From Candidatus Poribacteria bacterium (lineage in GTDB: Bacteria; Poribacteria; WGA-4E; WGA-3G): a DNA stretch of 64,000 nucleotides. Positions 17,821-26,674 of the stretch are shown one piece after another. Within the stretch, counting starts at the first letter, position 1; each line of letters begins with the position of its first letter. The stretch is taken from assembly GCA_022824265.1 (NCBI GenBank), contig JAJEAG010000042.1:62001-126000 (forward strand). Direction: 5' to 3'. The position numbers and the translations under genes were made by a program. The notes beneath the pieces are model-generated. The model worked only from the letters and a program-made list of their open reading frames with translations. It did not search any database and was not told where the DNA came from.

Positions 17821-18762
17821 TCACCTATCCTGTTGCATAGCACGAATCAACGCTTGACTCATCCTGTCTCGGAGTGCTTGTTGCTGTTCATCAGACCATA
17901 CATAAAATCCTTCACCAGATTTTACACCGAGTTTACCTGTATCAACCATTTCGCGGAGAAGTGGATTGATGTCGGATGAACTATTTAGGTCTTTATATAG
18001 TTCTTCAAAAGCAGCAACCACCAAATCCCATCCAGCGAGTTCAAACACTTCAAACGGACCGGCAACGCTAAGCCGTCTACCGAAACTGTTGCGAACTACG
18101 AGGTCTACTGTCTCCGCACTCGCGATGCCTTGTTCTACAATAGCAAACGCCTCACGTATAAGTGCAGCTTGCAACCTCGGTCCCACGAAACCGAGTGCTT
18201 CCTTCTCAATAATTGCGGGTGTCTTACCAATATCAGTCAGAAGGTCAAAGGTCGCAGAAACTGTTTCATCGGATGTATCAGGGCTGCGTATCAGTTCAAC
18301 AAGCGGAATCAGGTAGGGTGGATTAAAGTAATGTGTGTTGAGAATCTTATCTTTTCGGTTCGTGTTCGCACCAATCTGACTTGGCATTAAAGCGGTTGTA
18401 TTACTTGCTAAAATTGTGTGTGATTGGCAAAGTGAATCTAATTCCTCAAAAATCCTCTGTTTTAACGTTAGATTCTCAGTGACTGCTTCAACGACAAAAT
18501 CAGCGTCCTCTACAGCGACACCGAGTTCGGTGGTCGTCTGAATACGCTGCATCGTCTCTGAGATACTCGTCTCTTGAAGAACACTGTTTTCGGCAAGCAA
18601 TACAAGGTTTCTATCAATCTGAACGCGAGCATTATTCAGTTGTTCTTCCGTAATATCGTGGAGATAAACTCGGTATCCCGCACATGCAAATTCTTGTGCG
18701 ATACCGTGTCCCATTAGTCCTGCACCGATGACAGCTATATTATTGATGTTGTTAGTTTCCAT
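17821..18762 (-). CDS. 3-hydroxyacyl-CoA dehydrogenase (short, HBD-type)
   Basis: A 313-residue NAD-dependent dehydrogenase of the 3-hydroxyacyl/3-hydroxybutyryl-CoA dehydrogenase family. GAGLMG (13-18) is the Rossmann loop, and THYFNPP carries the catalytic His (about 144). The C-terminal dimerisation domain is complete (GFVGPRLQAALIREA onward). It oxidises the 3-hydroxyl of short acyl-CoAs; L-gulonate dehydrogenase-like activity is an alternative in this family. I chose the ATG at 18762 over an upstream in-frame TTG. It starts 11 bases after the rsmI stop, so the two are likely cotranscribed. Confidence 0.88.
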   Translation of the reverse strand: METNNINNIAVIGAGLMGHGIAQEFACAGYRVYLHDITEEQLNNARVQIDRNLVLLAENSVLQETSISETMQRIQTTTELGVAVEDADFVVEAVTENLTLKQRIFEELDSLCQSHTILASNTTALMPSQIGANTNRKDKILNTHYFNPPYLIPLVELIRSPDTSDETVSATFDLLTDIGKTPAIIEKEALGFVGPRLQAALIREAFAIVEQGIASAETVDLVVRNSFGRRLSVAGPFEVFELAGWDLVVAAFEELYKDLNSSSDINPLLREMVDTGKLGVKSGEGFYVWSDEQQQALRDRMSQALIRAMQQDR

Positions 18763-18773
18763 TTCTGACAATA

Positions 18774-19454
18774 TTATGCTCCAATAACTATAGTAAATTC
18801 CCCACGTGGTTCTGTGGATTGAAATTTCTCAAGTGCTTGGCTGACGTTCCCTCGGAAAATCTCTTCAAAACGTTTCGTCAATTCACGCGTAATGACAACC
18901 TCACGATCTCCCATTACCTCAAGTGCATCCTCAAGAAATCTGCAAAGTCGGTGCGGAGATTCAAAGAGGATTAATGTCCGCTCCTCATTCGCAAGTTGTG
19001 CTAATTGACGTTTCCGTTTTCCAGATTTTGGTGAGAGAAAGCCTTCAAAAGCGAAGTTATGTAAAGGCAAACCTGAAACAGTTGCTGCTGCAAGTATCGC
19101 TGATGCACCCGGTATCGGCACAATCAGTACTTCTTCAGCGATGCACGCCTGTAGTAGTGGATACCCAGGATCAGATATTATGGGTGTACCCGCGTCTGAC
19201 ACAAGTGCGATTGATTCCCCTAACTTTAACCTTGCAATGAGGGTTTCTGTCTTCTTCTGTTGGTTGCCTTCAAAATAACTCGTGAGTGGTGTTTTGATTT
19301 CGTAATGTGTCAGTAGTCTGCGTGTTTTACGTGTGTCTTCAGCAGCAATGAGATCCACCTCATTGAGAATACGCAATGCTCGCAGAGTAATGTCCTCTAA
19401 GTTCCCAATCGGTGTACTCACGAGGTAAAGTGTGCCAGTGGCAAGATCGTGCAT
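18774..19454 (-). CDS. rsmI: 16S rRNA (cytidine1402-2'-O)-methyltransferase
   Basis: RsmI, which 2'-O-methylates C1402 in the decoding centre of 16S rRNA using SAM. The tetrapyrrole-methylase fold motifs are clear: LVSTPIGNLEDITLRA at the N-terminus, AAEDTRKTRRLL, VSDAGTPIISDPGYPLL and ESPHRL. With the ATG at 19454 the protein has 226 residues, so it lacks the C-terminal helical domain of the 286-residue E. coli enzyme, as in many bacteria. The reading frame stays open a further 159 bases upstream, but that stretch contains a dispersed GCGCAAT hairpin repeat (19558-19573), so I treat it as non-coding. First gene of a three-gene run. Confidence 0.92.
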   Translation of the reverse strand: MHDLATGTLYLVSTPIGNLEDITLRALRILNEVDLIAAEDTRKTRRLLTHYEIKTPLTSYFEGNQQKKTETLIARLKLGESIALVSDAGTPIISDPGYPLLQACIAEEVLIVPIPGASAILAAATVSGLPLHNFAFEGFLSPKSGKRKRQLAQLANEERTLILFESPHRLCRFLEDALEVMGDREVVITRELTKRFEEIFRGNVSQALEKFQSTEPRGEFTIVIGA

Positions 19455-19551
19455 AGATTTATGAACTATCAGGAAACTCAATTTACATAAGAGATTATGT
19501 ATTTTTATACTATTTCTAAATAGTCGGTTATCATTAACAAAAAACGCGTTT

Positions 19552-19577
19552 GTAGTCGCGCAATTCATTGCGCCTCT
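19552..19577. repeat. GCGCAAT hairpin module
   Basis: GTAGTC then GCGCAAT (19558-19564) and ATTGCGC (19567-19573), followed by CTCTTACATT. The same module occurs at 16117, 33963 and 38010. Confidence 0.7.
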
Positions 19578-19697
19578 TACATTTTCACCTACATGAGAAT
19601 TCCAGAATCTCATAATGAGACTATATTTATTACAATTGGCATTATATTACGGGGCATTTTATAGAACGAATTATTACCGAAATTTATAATTCTTATG

Positions 19698-22600
19698 CTA
19701 CTGATCTTCCGTGCTATGCTTTTCTTCAAAAGCATGTATAGTCCCGTGTATATAACAATTCAGCGGAATGCCATCTGCAAAGTTGCACGTGATGTTAACG
19801 TGGAACTGCATCGTAGGTGTCAGAGTCGGTATTTTGAGGAAAACGGTCTTGCCATCCTCAGACAGCGTCACTGATTCGACAGGGTGTATGTCTCTACCCT
19901 CCTCACCTGAACGTTTTAGCTGCGGTGAACCGTAGTTTTTAGTCCAAAGGTACTCCCAACTTTGTATCTTCCAATTATCAGGATTTGATGCAGACTTTGG
20001 ATCAAGCGGTTCGTAGAAATTGAAGATCAAACCATCACTCACAGCACGGAATGATTTGGGAGTACGGAGTGGGGCACCAGTCATACGAACCCGGTAGAAA
20101 CCTGTGTCCTCTTGTTTGTTTGATGACCAACCAAACAGACCCGCAACATAGAGATCTCCACTGATCGGATGGAAACGTCCACGCATGACTCCTGTAGGCA
20201 GTTCCACACCGAGATCGGTGACAGCACCTTGTATGATTTCCTCTGTATTATGCTGAAGTACAGCGTATACTTTTCCTGTACCGTAACTGACAGAGAGTAG
20301 AGAATCCCCCATTTCTTTCCACATGTCGGTCGGAATCCAGACCAGTGCAGCGGGGGAACGATCAACAAATGGTGCGACCCAGCAAAGGGGTGGTTCGTAG
20401 GTACTGGGTGGTTCACCAGGAGGATACCAACCCAACAGATTTCCGTAGAATTTTCCTGGTTCAGTGATACGGTTCAGTCGGTTAGCAGGCAACCAGAAAC
20501 CTTCCTGATCTGTTCCGTAGAATGTAGGACCGGGGCTAATCCCAAGTCCATTTGATGCACGAAATCCATAAGCGATTACGGTGGATTTTTTCCCGTCTGA
20601 CGATACTTTGATGAGTGTGCCGTGGTGTGGATGTTGGGAAGGTAATGCATGACGTCCCGACTTCATATAATAGAAGTTTCCCGCTGCATCGGTCTGCAGA
20701 TCCATGACCTGCTCGTGGAAGTGTTCACTGTTATAAACGTCATTGTTAAAATTCTGGTAGAAGTCAATTTCACTATCTGCGTTGAGATCAACGAGACGGG
20801 TTATCTGATCGCGTCCAGCAACGTAAATCTGATCATCTACTATTCTAAGTCCGAGCGGCTGGTTAAGTCCAGTTGCGATACGTTGCCATACCAGTTTATC
20901 TAAAGTATCATTGAGTCCCGTGACTGTCCAAACATCACCGTTCCAAGTAGAAAGCGCAGCACTATTACCGTCAGAAAAGAAATCGAACCCGCCAAAACGT
21001 ATCCATGATTCCCACGGATTTTCTGAGGGCCAATCTATCTTGTCAATCGCGAACGGTTGACTAGGATCAATTCCATTATTTGCCGCCAAACGAGCAAAAT
21101 CTGAGAGTTTAGACTCACTACCTACCCACCTAAAAACCGATGCGCTTGAGTCTGAGGGAAGGTTGAGAGAAATCTGTTTGGAGTCAATAGTCCATTTCGC
21201 ACCCGCAATCGGTTCTACCAGAGACACCGCAATCAATGGTAATTGTGTAGAACCTTTGTACAGATTCTGTATCTCGTCAGCAGAGAAGGCGCGGTTGAAT
21301 AGATGCATGTCATCAAGTTTTCCTTCAAACCAAGGGGATCCTTCTGGAAAATTTTCTGAAGTGAAACCGAGTCGCCAAATGTCATCTTCCAATTCATCTT
21401 CTGGTTTGAGTACACCTTCTGCCACTTTCTCTCCATCCAAAAATAGTTGCACTGCACCCGTCTGATGTTTCCACGTCAGACCAACATGATGCCAAACACC
21501 GTCAGTGACTGATTTTCCATCTCCTGTCGCGCTACTAATAACACCAACCCAACCTACATCAAACGCCAAATGTCCATTTCGTATAAAAAAGGTTTTGCCG
21601 TTGGGGACCCATTCAGGTTCCTCAAGTGCTTCTGAAAAGATTGTGCCATCGTTCTCAGTGTTAATCCATGCTGCGAAGGTGAGGTCGGTGGTGTCAAAGT
21701 CGTGAGTAATCTCTTCATCAAAACGCGCTTCGGATTCCCCCTCAAACACGAGACAATCTCCTTTTTGTCCGGTTCCCCATTTAACACCATCAAGGACGAC
21801 TGTTAACTTTTTGGGTGTTGCACTTGCGGTATGTGTGCCTTCACCTTCGTCAAAACGCCAGAGTCCAATCAAAGCAGGATCGAATTTCTGGACTTGTGCT
21901 GACGCGGACTCTTCAGTTTTTGAAGGAGGAACGAGAACACCAATGTATTGATCCGTACTACCTGTGTTATCAGTGGCAGGCGATAGGTCCTGCATTGATA
22001 GGATTTTCGGATGGTATCCTTCTATTTCAATGTTCCAAGTGGTTGTGTGCGCGTCAATTTTCAAAGTTTCAGGCTTGAGTTGTCGCTGTATATTAGTGTG
22101 TCCAGTCGTAACCAGTTTTTCCGACCATCGTTGAGGTCCACCTTTTATGAGTGTCGTCAAATCCATTACAGAAGGAGAGTTATTAACGAATTCTCTCCAT
22201 GTGTCTAAGTCAAGTGTATCCAGCATCGCCGGAGAAATCAGAATTTTTGCCATCATTGCTTGCTCAGAAGGCGGAAATCGCACGCGGATCTCATCTTGTA
22301 CTATCTCCCACTGTGTGCCATCTGGTGCATCAATTATAGCGGCAAGTAGGCTTTCTGGTGATCCAGGTTCCGTATCTGACGGACACAAAGCGATACAAGT
22401 ACCACGTGAAATTTCAGGTAAGATGGACGCTTTACCGTCAGTGATTGATGCGATTCGAACAAGTGTGCTTGATGTAGAGGGACCGAGATGGAAAGTTCGG
22501 GTAAACGCATAACCTTTCTCTCCGCTTTCAATTGATGGGGTTTCAAGCACCGAACGTGTACCTACCGTATACGACAAAACAACCTTGTCATCGTGAAGAT

Positions 22601-23816
22601 ACAATCCTTTCCAATGTGCCCATTCTCTGGGAAGAGGACCAAAGGCAATAGGGCGTGTGTCCTCAAAACTATCACTCTTCGCACAACCGGGACCTACCTT
22701 GTTTTCCCACAAAAGTTTTCCCTCAATAGAAGGAAAACTCTGATGCCAGCCGTTATATTCAACATCTTTGAAGTCAATCAGTCCACCTATCCAACCTACG
22801 GAGTAGCGTAACAGGTCTGTGTCGAATACGACTGAACCGCCTGTCAGATCCGGAGTCAACGGGATTATAATGCCTTTATAGGTAAGGTTATTCTTATTCG
22901 CAGCGACCGCTGTAGAAAGGTAGGGTCCATAGTCCATATCCCGCCAAGGTTGCCCGCTTTTAACACGCCAACCGGGTGTATATCGCCGCGGTGCTTCGCT
23001 TTCAAGACACCAGTAGACACCGTTGACAATGAGACGACGAAAGTCACCGACATTGAAATCCTCTGGATGACCCATTGTTGTTGTGAAAACACGTCCACCA
23101 CCGGAATGCGTGTGCGTCCAAGCAATCGGATTGACAGTTTCATCCTCTCCATGCTCCCCTTCTGGAAATACAGGTCGTCCTTGTACTAAGGTCCGTGCCT
23201 CTTTTGGTGGATAGTCAGGGAGCACATGATAAGTCCATGAGCGAACGTGAAATACTGGACTAACTCCTGTGAGGATTGGATGGTCACCAACGGTTGTCGC
23301 ATCAGTACTTGCCCCGTGTCCATAATGGTAGATCCACGGTGCACCGAGTTCACGTGCCCCGAAATTGTTCCACTTTGCCGCTCGTTGATCCTCCTCTTCG
23401 TAGTCAAAAGCGTGTGTTGTTGTGCGGAAGGCGACAATGGGACCACCACGGTCAATGTATCCTTGTAATAACGCAAGTTGGTCGTCTGGCAGTTGTCGGA
23501 ATCGCAGATACAAAATGAGAAGATCTGCCGTTTCAAGTGCGTCCAACCCATTTATGTTATTACCCTCTCCTCCCTGAAGCACTTCGTCAATAAGAACTGT
23601 AGTGCGGAAACCGTAATGGTCTGTTAACACCTTAGCCAACGCGGGCATTGTTACTTCGGAACGATACTCATTCTCTCCCACAACGAAGACGAGATGAGGT
23701 TGAGCATGACTAATAGACGGTAATATGATAAGTGAGAGCAGTATGCATAGTAGATAAATTGAAATCCGATTTGGAAAATAATACGAGGTATTGAATGAGT
23801 CATCTGTTTTTGACAT
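19698..23816 (-). CDS. Secreted ThuA - LamG - PVC-type dehydrogenase propeller fusion
   Basis: A 1372-residue secreted protein. A signal peptide occupies about residues 15-38 (ending SISHAQ). A ThuA-like, GATase-fold domain follows (about 40-275; LVFVVGENEYRSEV, RGGPIVAFRTTTHAF), then an Arg-Tyr-started beta-rich region resembling uncharacterised DUF6797-type domains (about 280-620), a LamG/concanavalin-like domain (about 645-850; LIGLWRFDEGEGTH ... WHHVGLTWKH) and a C-terminal propeller resembling PVC-type membrane-bound or sorbosone dehydrogenases (about 940-1250). The last class often has a C-terminal haem-c motif, but no CXXCH is present here. ThuA domains are linked to carbohydrate use. 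Degradation or binding of an extracellular glycan is the likely role, by inference. Confidence 0.85.
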   Translation of the reverse strand: MSKTDDSFNTSYYFPNRISIYLLCILLSLIILPSISHAQPHLVFVVGENEYRSEVTMPALAKVLTDHYGFRTTVLIDEVLQGGEGNNINGLDALETADLLILYLRFRQLPDDQLALLQGYIDRGGPIVAFRTTTHAFDYEEEDQRAAKWNNFGARELGAPWIYHYGHGASTDATTVGDHPILTGVSPVFHVRSWTYHVLPDYPPKEARTLVQGRPVFPEGEHGEDETVNPIAWTHTHSGGGRVFTTTMGHPEDFNVGDFRRLIVNGVYWCLESEAPRRYTPGWRVKSGQPWRDMDYGPYLSTAVAANKNNLTYKGIIIPLTPDLTGGSVVFDTDLLRYSVGWIGGLIDFKDVEYNGWHQSFPSIEGKLLWENKVGPGCAKSDSFEDTRPIAFGPLPREWAHWKGLYLHDDKVVLSYTVGTRSVLETPSIESGEKGYAFTRTFHLGPSTSSTLVRIASITDGKASILPEISRGTCIALCPSDTEPGSPESLLAAIIDAPDGTQWEIVQDEIRVRFPPSEQAMMAKILISPAMLDTLDLDTWREFVNNSPSVMDLTTLIKGGPQRWSEKLVTTGHTNIQRQLKPETLKIDAHTTTWNIEIEGYHPKILSMQDLSPATDNTGSTDQYIGVLVPPSKTEESASAQVQKFDPALIGLWRFDEGEGTHTASATPKKLTVVLDGVKWGTGQKGDCLVFEGESEARFDEEITHDFDTTDLTFAAWINTENDGTIFSEALEEPEWVPNGKTFFIRNGHLAFDVGWVGVISSATGDGKSVTDGVWHHVGLTWKHQTGAVQLFLDGEKVAEGVLKPEDELEDDIWRLGFTSENFPEGSPWFEGKLDDMHLFNRAFSADEIQNLYKGSTQLPLIAVSLVEPIAGAKWTIDSKQISLNLPSDSSASVFRWVGSESKLSDFARLAANNGIDPSQPFAIDKIDWPSENPWESWIRFGGFDFFSDGNSAALSTWNGDVWTVTGLNDTLDKLVWQRIATGLNQPLGLRIVDDQIYVAGRDQITRLVDLNADSEIDFYQNFNNDVYNSEHFHEQVMDLQTDAAGNFYYMKSGRHALPSQHPHHGTLIKVSSDGKKSTVIAYGFRASNGLGISPGPTFYGTDQEGFWLPANRLNRITEPGKFYGNLLGWYPPGEPPSTYEPPLCWVAPFVDRSPAALVWIPTDMWKEMGDSLLSVSYGTGKVYAVLQHNTEEIIQGAVTDLGVELPTGVMRGRFHPISGDLYVAGLFGWSSNKQEDTGFYRVRMTGAPLRTPKSFRAVSDGLIFNFYEPLDPKSASNPDNWKIQSWEYLWTKNYGSPQLKRSGEEGRDIHPVESVTLSEDGKTVFLKIPTLTPTMQFHVNITCNFADGIPLNCYIHGTIHAFEEKHSTEDQ

Positions 23817-24499
23817 GTTTATTCCTTTCAGATGGAAGGTGTTTACTTATGATTACATAGGATTTTCCGTGAAATAATAATGTAAAATAGTCTCTCAAAT
23901 TGCTGCAATCCTACAATAATTCAGTCAGCAAGAGTATAACAGGTCTAAGAAAAATGTCAATAAAAAAGCAAACGGACTTGGGTTATTTAACTTTCGATAA
24001 TTCTGCACATTTTTTCACAAGCGTGAATGTTAAATTTGAGTGTCGCAGGTCTGAGCAAGCACAGCGACCTCCGACATATTCTGTCTGAATCAGGATTAAC
24101 ATAAGAGGGTATTTAGACTGTCTATGTTTCTGAAATATGTATACGATGAAGATTAAAAAATAAATTAGGTAATTCGTACTCAAACCCAGGTTGGCGGGGA
24201 ATGCTAAAAAGCATTCATATCCGATGAATACCAAACGCGTATTCTGACATAAGTGTCGATTTAGTAATTCTTGCCTGTCTGAATCGCTTATTATCTGAAC
24301 CAGGATTTTCAGGATAAGAGATTTGTATGCTAATGTTCCTTTGCAAAAGGTAGACCATCATCCTTTACAACGGAATATATATTCACCAACTCCTAATCCT
24401 GAAAATCCTGAAATCCTGAAAATCCTGGTTCAGACAACATGTCGGAGATTGAGATTCGGAGATCGCTACTACAGTAAAAAATAATGTCAGTTCAGCTGC
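23817..24499. repeat. Repeat-rich intergenic region
   Basis: No gene. A possible minus-strand promoter for the ThuA gene is TTGCAG (23903-23908), 18 bases, TACATT (23879-23884). A GGGTTATTTAACTTTCG left-end sequence is near 23983, a CAGCGACCTCCGACAT segment near 24062, a GAATGCT-AAAA-AGCATTC hairpin at 24199-24216, and copy B of the TIR element at 24291-24437. Confidence 0.65.
24291..24437. repeat. 147-bp TIR element, copy B
   Basis: Left end TTATCTGAACCAGGATTTTC and right end GGTTCAGACAA in inverted orientation; interior shares CCTTTGCAAAAGG and CATCCTTTACAACGGAAT with copy A (14523-14667). Upstream GTCTGAATCGCTTA extends the inverted repeat that in copy A continues on the right side. No ORF. 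Confidence 0.75.
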
Positions 24500-25393
24500 T
24501 CAGGACACCTCAGATACAAGCTTCGTAACCGCAATCCCTTGTTCCCCCGCAACAGAATAGAGCAGCCACGTCTCACCATCTTCACAAAAAATCTCCGGAT
24601 CGCGAAGTTGATGCACTCGTTCCCGATCAAGTCCATTTGTAGAAGGCACAATCGGCACATCAACACCTTCAAAATCATACTTAGGTGCAATTACTTCCAT
24701 TGGTGGAGAGGGATGCCAATCGTTCCAATCCTCTGTCAGTTCAACCGTGCTTTTTAATATCCGTTCAGGTGTCCCACCATATAGTGAGTAATATACAGTA
24801 AGTGTATCGTCTACAAGGTAGTTTGCCGTATGACGTGGTGTGCCATCTCTCCCTTTACCCGCAAATAAAGGAGTCTCGCGCCTTTCAAATACAGTTGTCC
24901 ATTCAGGGGTTTTACCACGGTTTATCAGGTTGTGGTTTGTCGCATAAGGAATACCATTCCACCAAAAGACCTTAAAATACGGTCCCTGCTGTTTCTCTAA
25001 TGTTTCTGTTGCTGTAAAATCTATGCCATTTGGTGAAGTAGCCCAACAGGTTGCCTGTCCACCACGATAATTACCGTGAAAATACATGATGAAACGCTGA
25101 TTTTCTTCATCAATATGAACATCCGGCGATGCAATGTGATCACACCCCTTAAAGACAGTGTTATCACGATGTAGGGTACCAGGACGATATATTGTATAGG
25201 GTCCCTCAATTGCATCCGCGTATGCTAAGCGGATATATGCACCGCGATGGTGGGCGAAATAGAGATAGTATTTACCCAAAGGATTGTCTACCCAATCTGG
25301 CACGCGAACAAGCGATGGACCGTTGATATTGCTGAACCCGTGTTCTCTATCAATTTCGGGCATATCTGGATGAATAAGTAATGTTCGTTCCAT
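24500..25393 (-). CDS. GH43-like five-bladed beta-propeller hydrolase
   Basis: A 297-residue protein with the look of glycoside hydrolase family 43 and related five-bladed propellers: NGPSLVRVPDW near the N-terminus, YYLYFAHHRGAYIRLAYAD, a DHIASPDVHIDEEN segment and a C-terminal HQLRDPEIFCEDGETWLLYS containing the Arg-Asp-Pro motif often found in such enzymes. There is no signal peptide, so it is probably cytoplasmic. An arabinan, xylan or similar oligosaccharide substrate is possible but unproven, and the catalytic acids cannot be assigned with certainty. AGGAG precedes the ATG. It lies 23 bases downstream of the PhyH gene at 25417, so they are probably one operon. Confidence 0.72.
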   Translation of the reverse strand: MERTLLIHPDMPEIDREHGFSNINGPSLVRVPDWVDNPLGKYYLYFAHHRGAYIRLAYADAIEGPYTIYRPGTLHRDNTVFKGCDHIASPDVHIDEENQRFIMYFHGNYRGGQATCWATSPNGIDFTATETLEKQQGPYFKVFWWNGIPYATNHNLINRGKTPEWTTVFERRETPLFAGKGRDGTPRHTANYLVDDTLTVYYSLYGGTPERILKSTVELTEDWNDWHPSPPMEVIAPKYDFEGVDVPIVPSTNGLDRERVHQLRDPEIFCEDGETWLLYSVAGEQGIAVTKLVSEVS

Positions 25394-25416
25394 AATTTCT
25401 CCTCATAAAATGTATC

Positions 25417-26232
25417 CTAATCATGTGCTTGAAAACGATACACTTCTTGTGCAGCTTCGGACATATTTGACCATATATCTTCTGAAATCTGTGCATTGAA
25501 TATACCTGGAGCATCAGGTGAATGATGAAATCTGCGGAAGTAGACGAGTGCAAGCATATGACGACGAATTTCCGTACGATTTGGCATAGCACGGTGCCAG
25601 CACCGCATATCCCGGACTACTACCGAACCCGCAGGCATGATTAACTGAAACGAAGGAAGTTGTGCCGCGCGTTCTTCATCACAGACATTATACGGTGTAT
25701 TGCGTACTGCCTCGTCATCAACGATGAGATGTGACCCTGGCCATACCTCCGTAGCACCGTTTTCCACCGTAAAATCAACAAGTGGGATGTTCACAACGAT
25801 TGTTGACACAGGCAGCGCAAACGGCAATTCTGGGAAAAGTTGACCAGAATCACGATGAATCCATTGGATATCGGAACCGGGGGAAGTTGAGTTGCATCCG
25901 TAAGGCAAATAGGCAAATATCTTTTCTCCCATCGCAGCCTTCATTATCGGTATTGCAAAGGGGTTGTCAATGATACGCGCATCCATAAACGGCATTTCTA
26001 ACATTGGGTGTGTTCCGTGATGAGCATCTTCTCCCATATCAAGAACCGCTTGCATCGCACTGTTTATTTCTGCTATCCAGTCGCGTGGGAGCACACTCTC
26101 AATTACAACTAAACCAGTCTCGCGTAAGAGGCGGGTAGCAGCAGCAATACTTTCTTGTGTTGGTTTGTTTTCAGCGTGTTCCTGCGGTGAGATTTCTAAT
26201 TTTGGAATGTTGATCGTTGTACCTGAATTCAC
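25417..26232 (-). CDS. Phytanoyl-CoA dioxygenase (PhyH) family protein
   Basis: A 271-residue Fe(II)/2-oxoglutarate oxygenase of standard PhyH length. His and Asp of the iron site are in WIHRDSGQL (about residue 125), the distal His in RCWHRAMPNR (about 211), and the 2-oxoglutarate arginine follows. The double-stranded beta-helix signature GATEVWPGSH is plain. The start is a GTG (26230-26232) with only a weak AGG upstream. It is upstream of and probably cotranscribed with the GH43-like gene. It is not a close copy of the PhyH at 3340. Confidence 0.88.
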   Translation of the reverse strand: MNSGTTINIPKLEISPQEHAENKPTQESIAAATRLLRETGLVVIESVLPRDWIAEINSAMQAVLDMGEDAHHGTHPMLEMPFMDARIIDNPFAIPIMKAAMGEKIFAYLPYGCNSTSPGSDIQWIHRDSGQLFPELPFALPVSTIVVNIPLVDFTVENGATEVWPGSHLIVDDEAVRNTPYNVCDEERAAQLPSFQLIMPAGSVVVRDMRCWHRAMPNRTEIRRHMLALVYFRRFHHSPDAPGIFNAQISEDIWSNMSEAAQEVYRFQAHD

Positions 26233-26330
26233 GTGCTAAACCTACCTATCCGATTGATTTTTAGGTTGTTCTCCTTCTTGGCAGTATAGCATGGAACACG
26301 GTCAATGTCAATTCAGGGATATTTAGTGCA

Positions 26331-26587
26331 GGGTTATTTAGTTTTCGGTTTTTCTGATGCGTTTTATCACAAACGTTAATGTAATGTAGGTAAGGTAATA
26401 CTTAGGAACTCAACATGGTAGTAGGCACACTCCGGGGAATGCCAAGTGGCATTCATACCGTTGATTTGGTATGCCGTCCACCTGAGAGAAATTTACGGCA
26501 CACGGAGTGTGCCTACTACTTTGCAAGAATGCAATCCTAACTATTAGTCCAACTCGTCAACTATAAATTTATAAAACTAAATAACCC
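26331..26587. repeat. 257-bp element with perfect 15-bp TIRs and nested inverted repeat
   Basis: GGGTTATTTAGTTTT (26331-26345) and its exact complement AAAACTAAATAACCC (26573-26587) bound a unit holding a second perfect 17-bp inverted repeat (26418-26434 and 26503-26519), which itself encloses a GAATGCCA-AG-TGGCATTC hairpin (26437-26454). No coding capacity. The rest of the 26233-26674 gap holds only the purD promoter. Confidence 0.8.
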
Positions 26588-26598
26588 TGAGTTTTGTG

Positions 26599-26627
26599 TT
26601 GAATTGTTGACGAAACTTTGTTACAAT
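26599..26627 (+). promoter_or_regulatory. Sigma70-like promoter for purD
   Basis: TTGAAT (26599-26604), 17-base spacer, TACAAT (26622-26627), 48 bases before the TTG start. It begins 12 bases after the end of the repeat element at 26331-26587. Confidence 0.55.
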
Positions 26628-26674
26628 ATCTTTCTAAGTTGAAAATATGTAATCATTAACATAAGGAAATCAAG

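Noticed and set aside
19455-19613. 53-residue N-terminal extension of rsmI
   Set aside because: The stretch contains a dispersed GCGCAAT hairpin repeat and does not match RsmI proteins, which begin near the internal Met.
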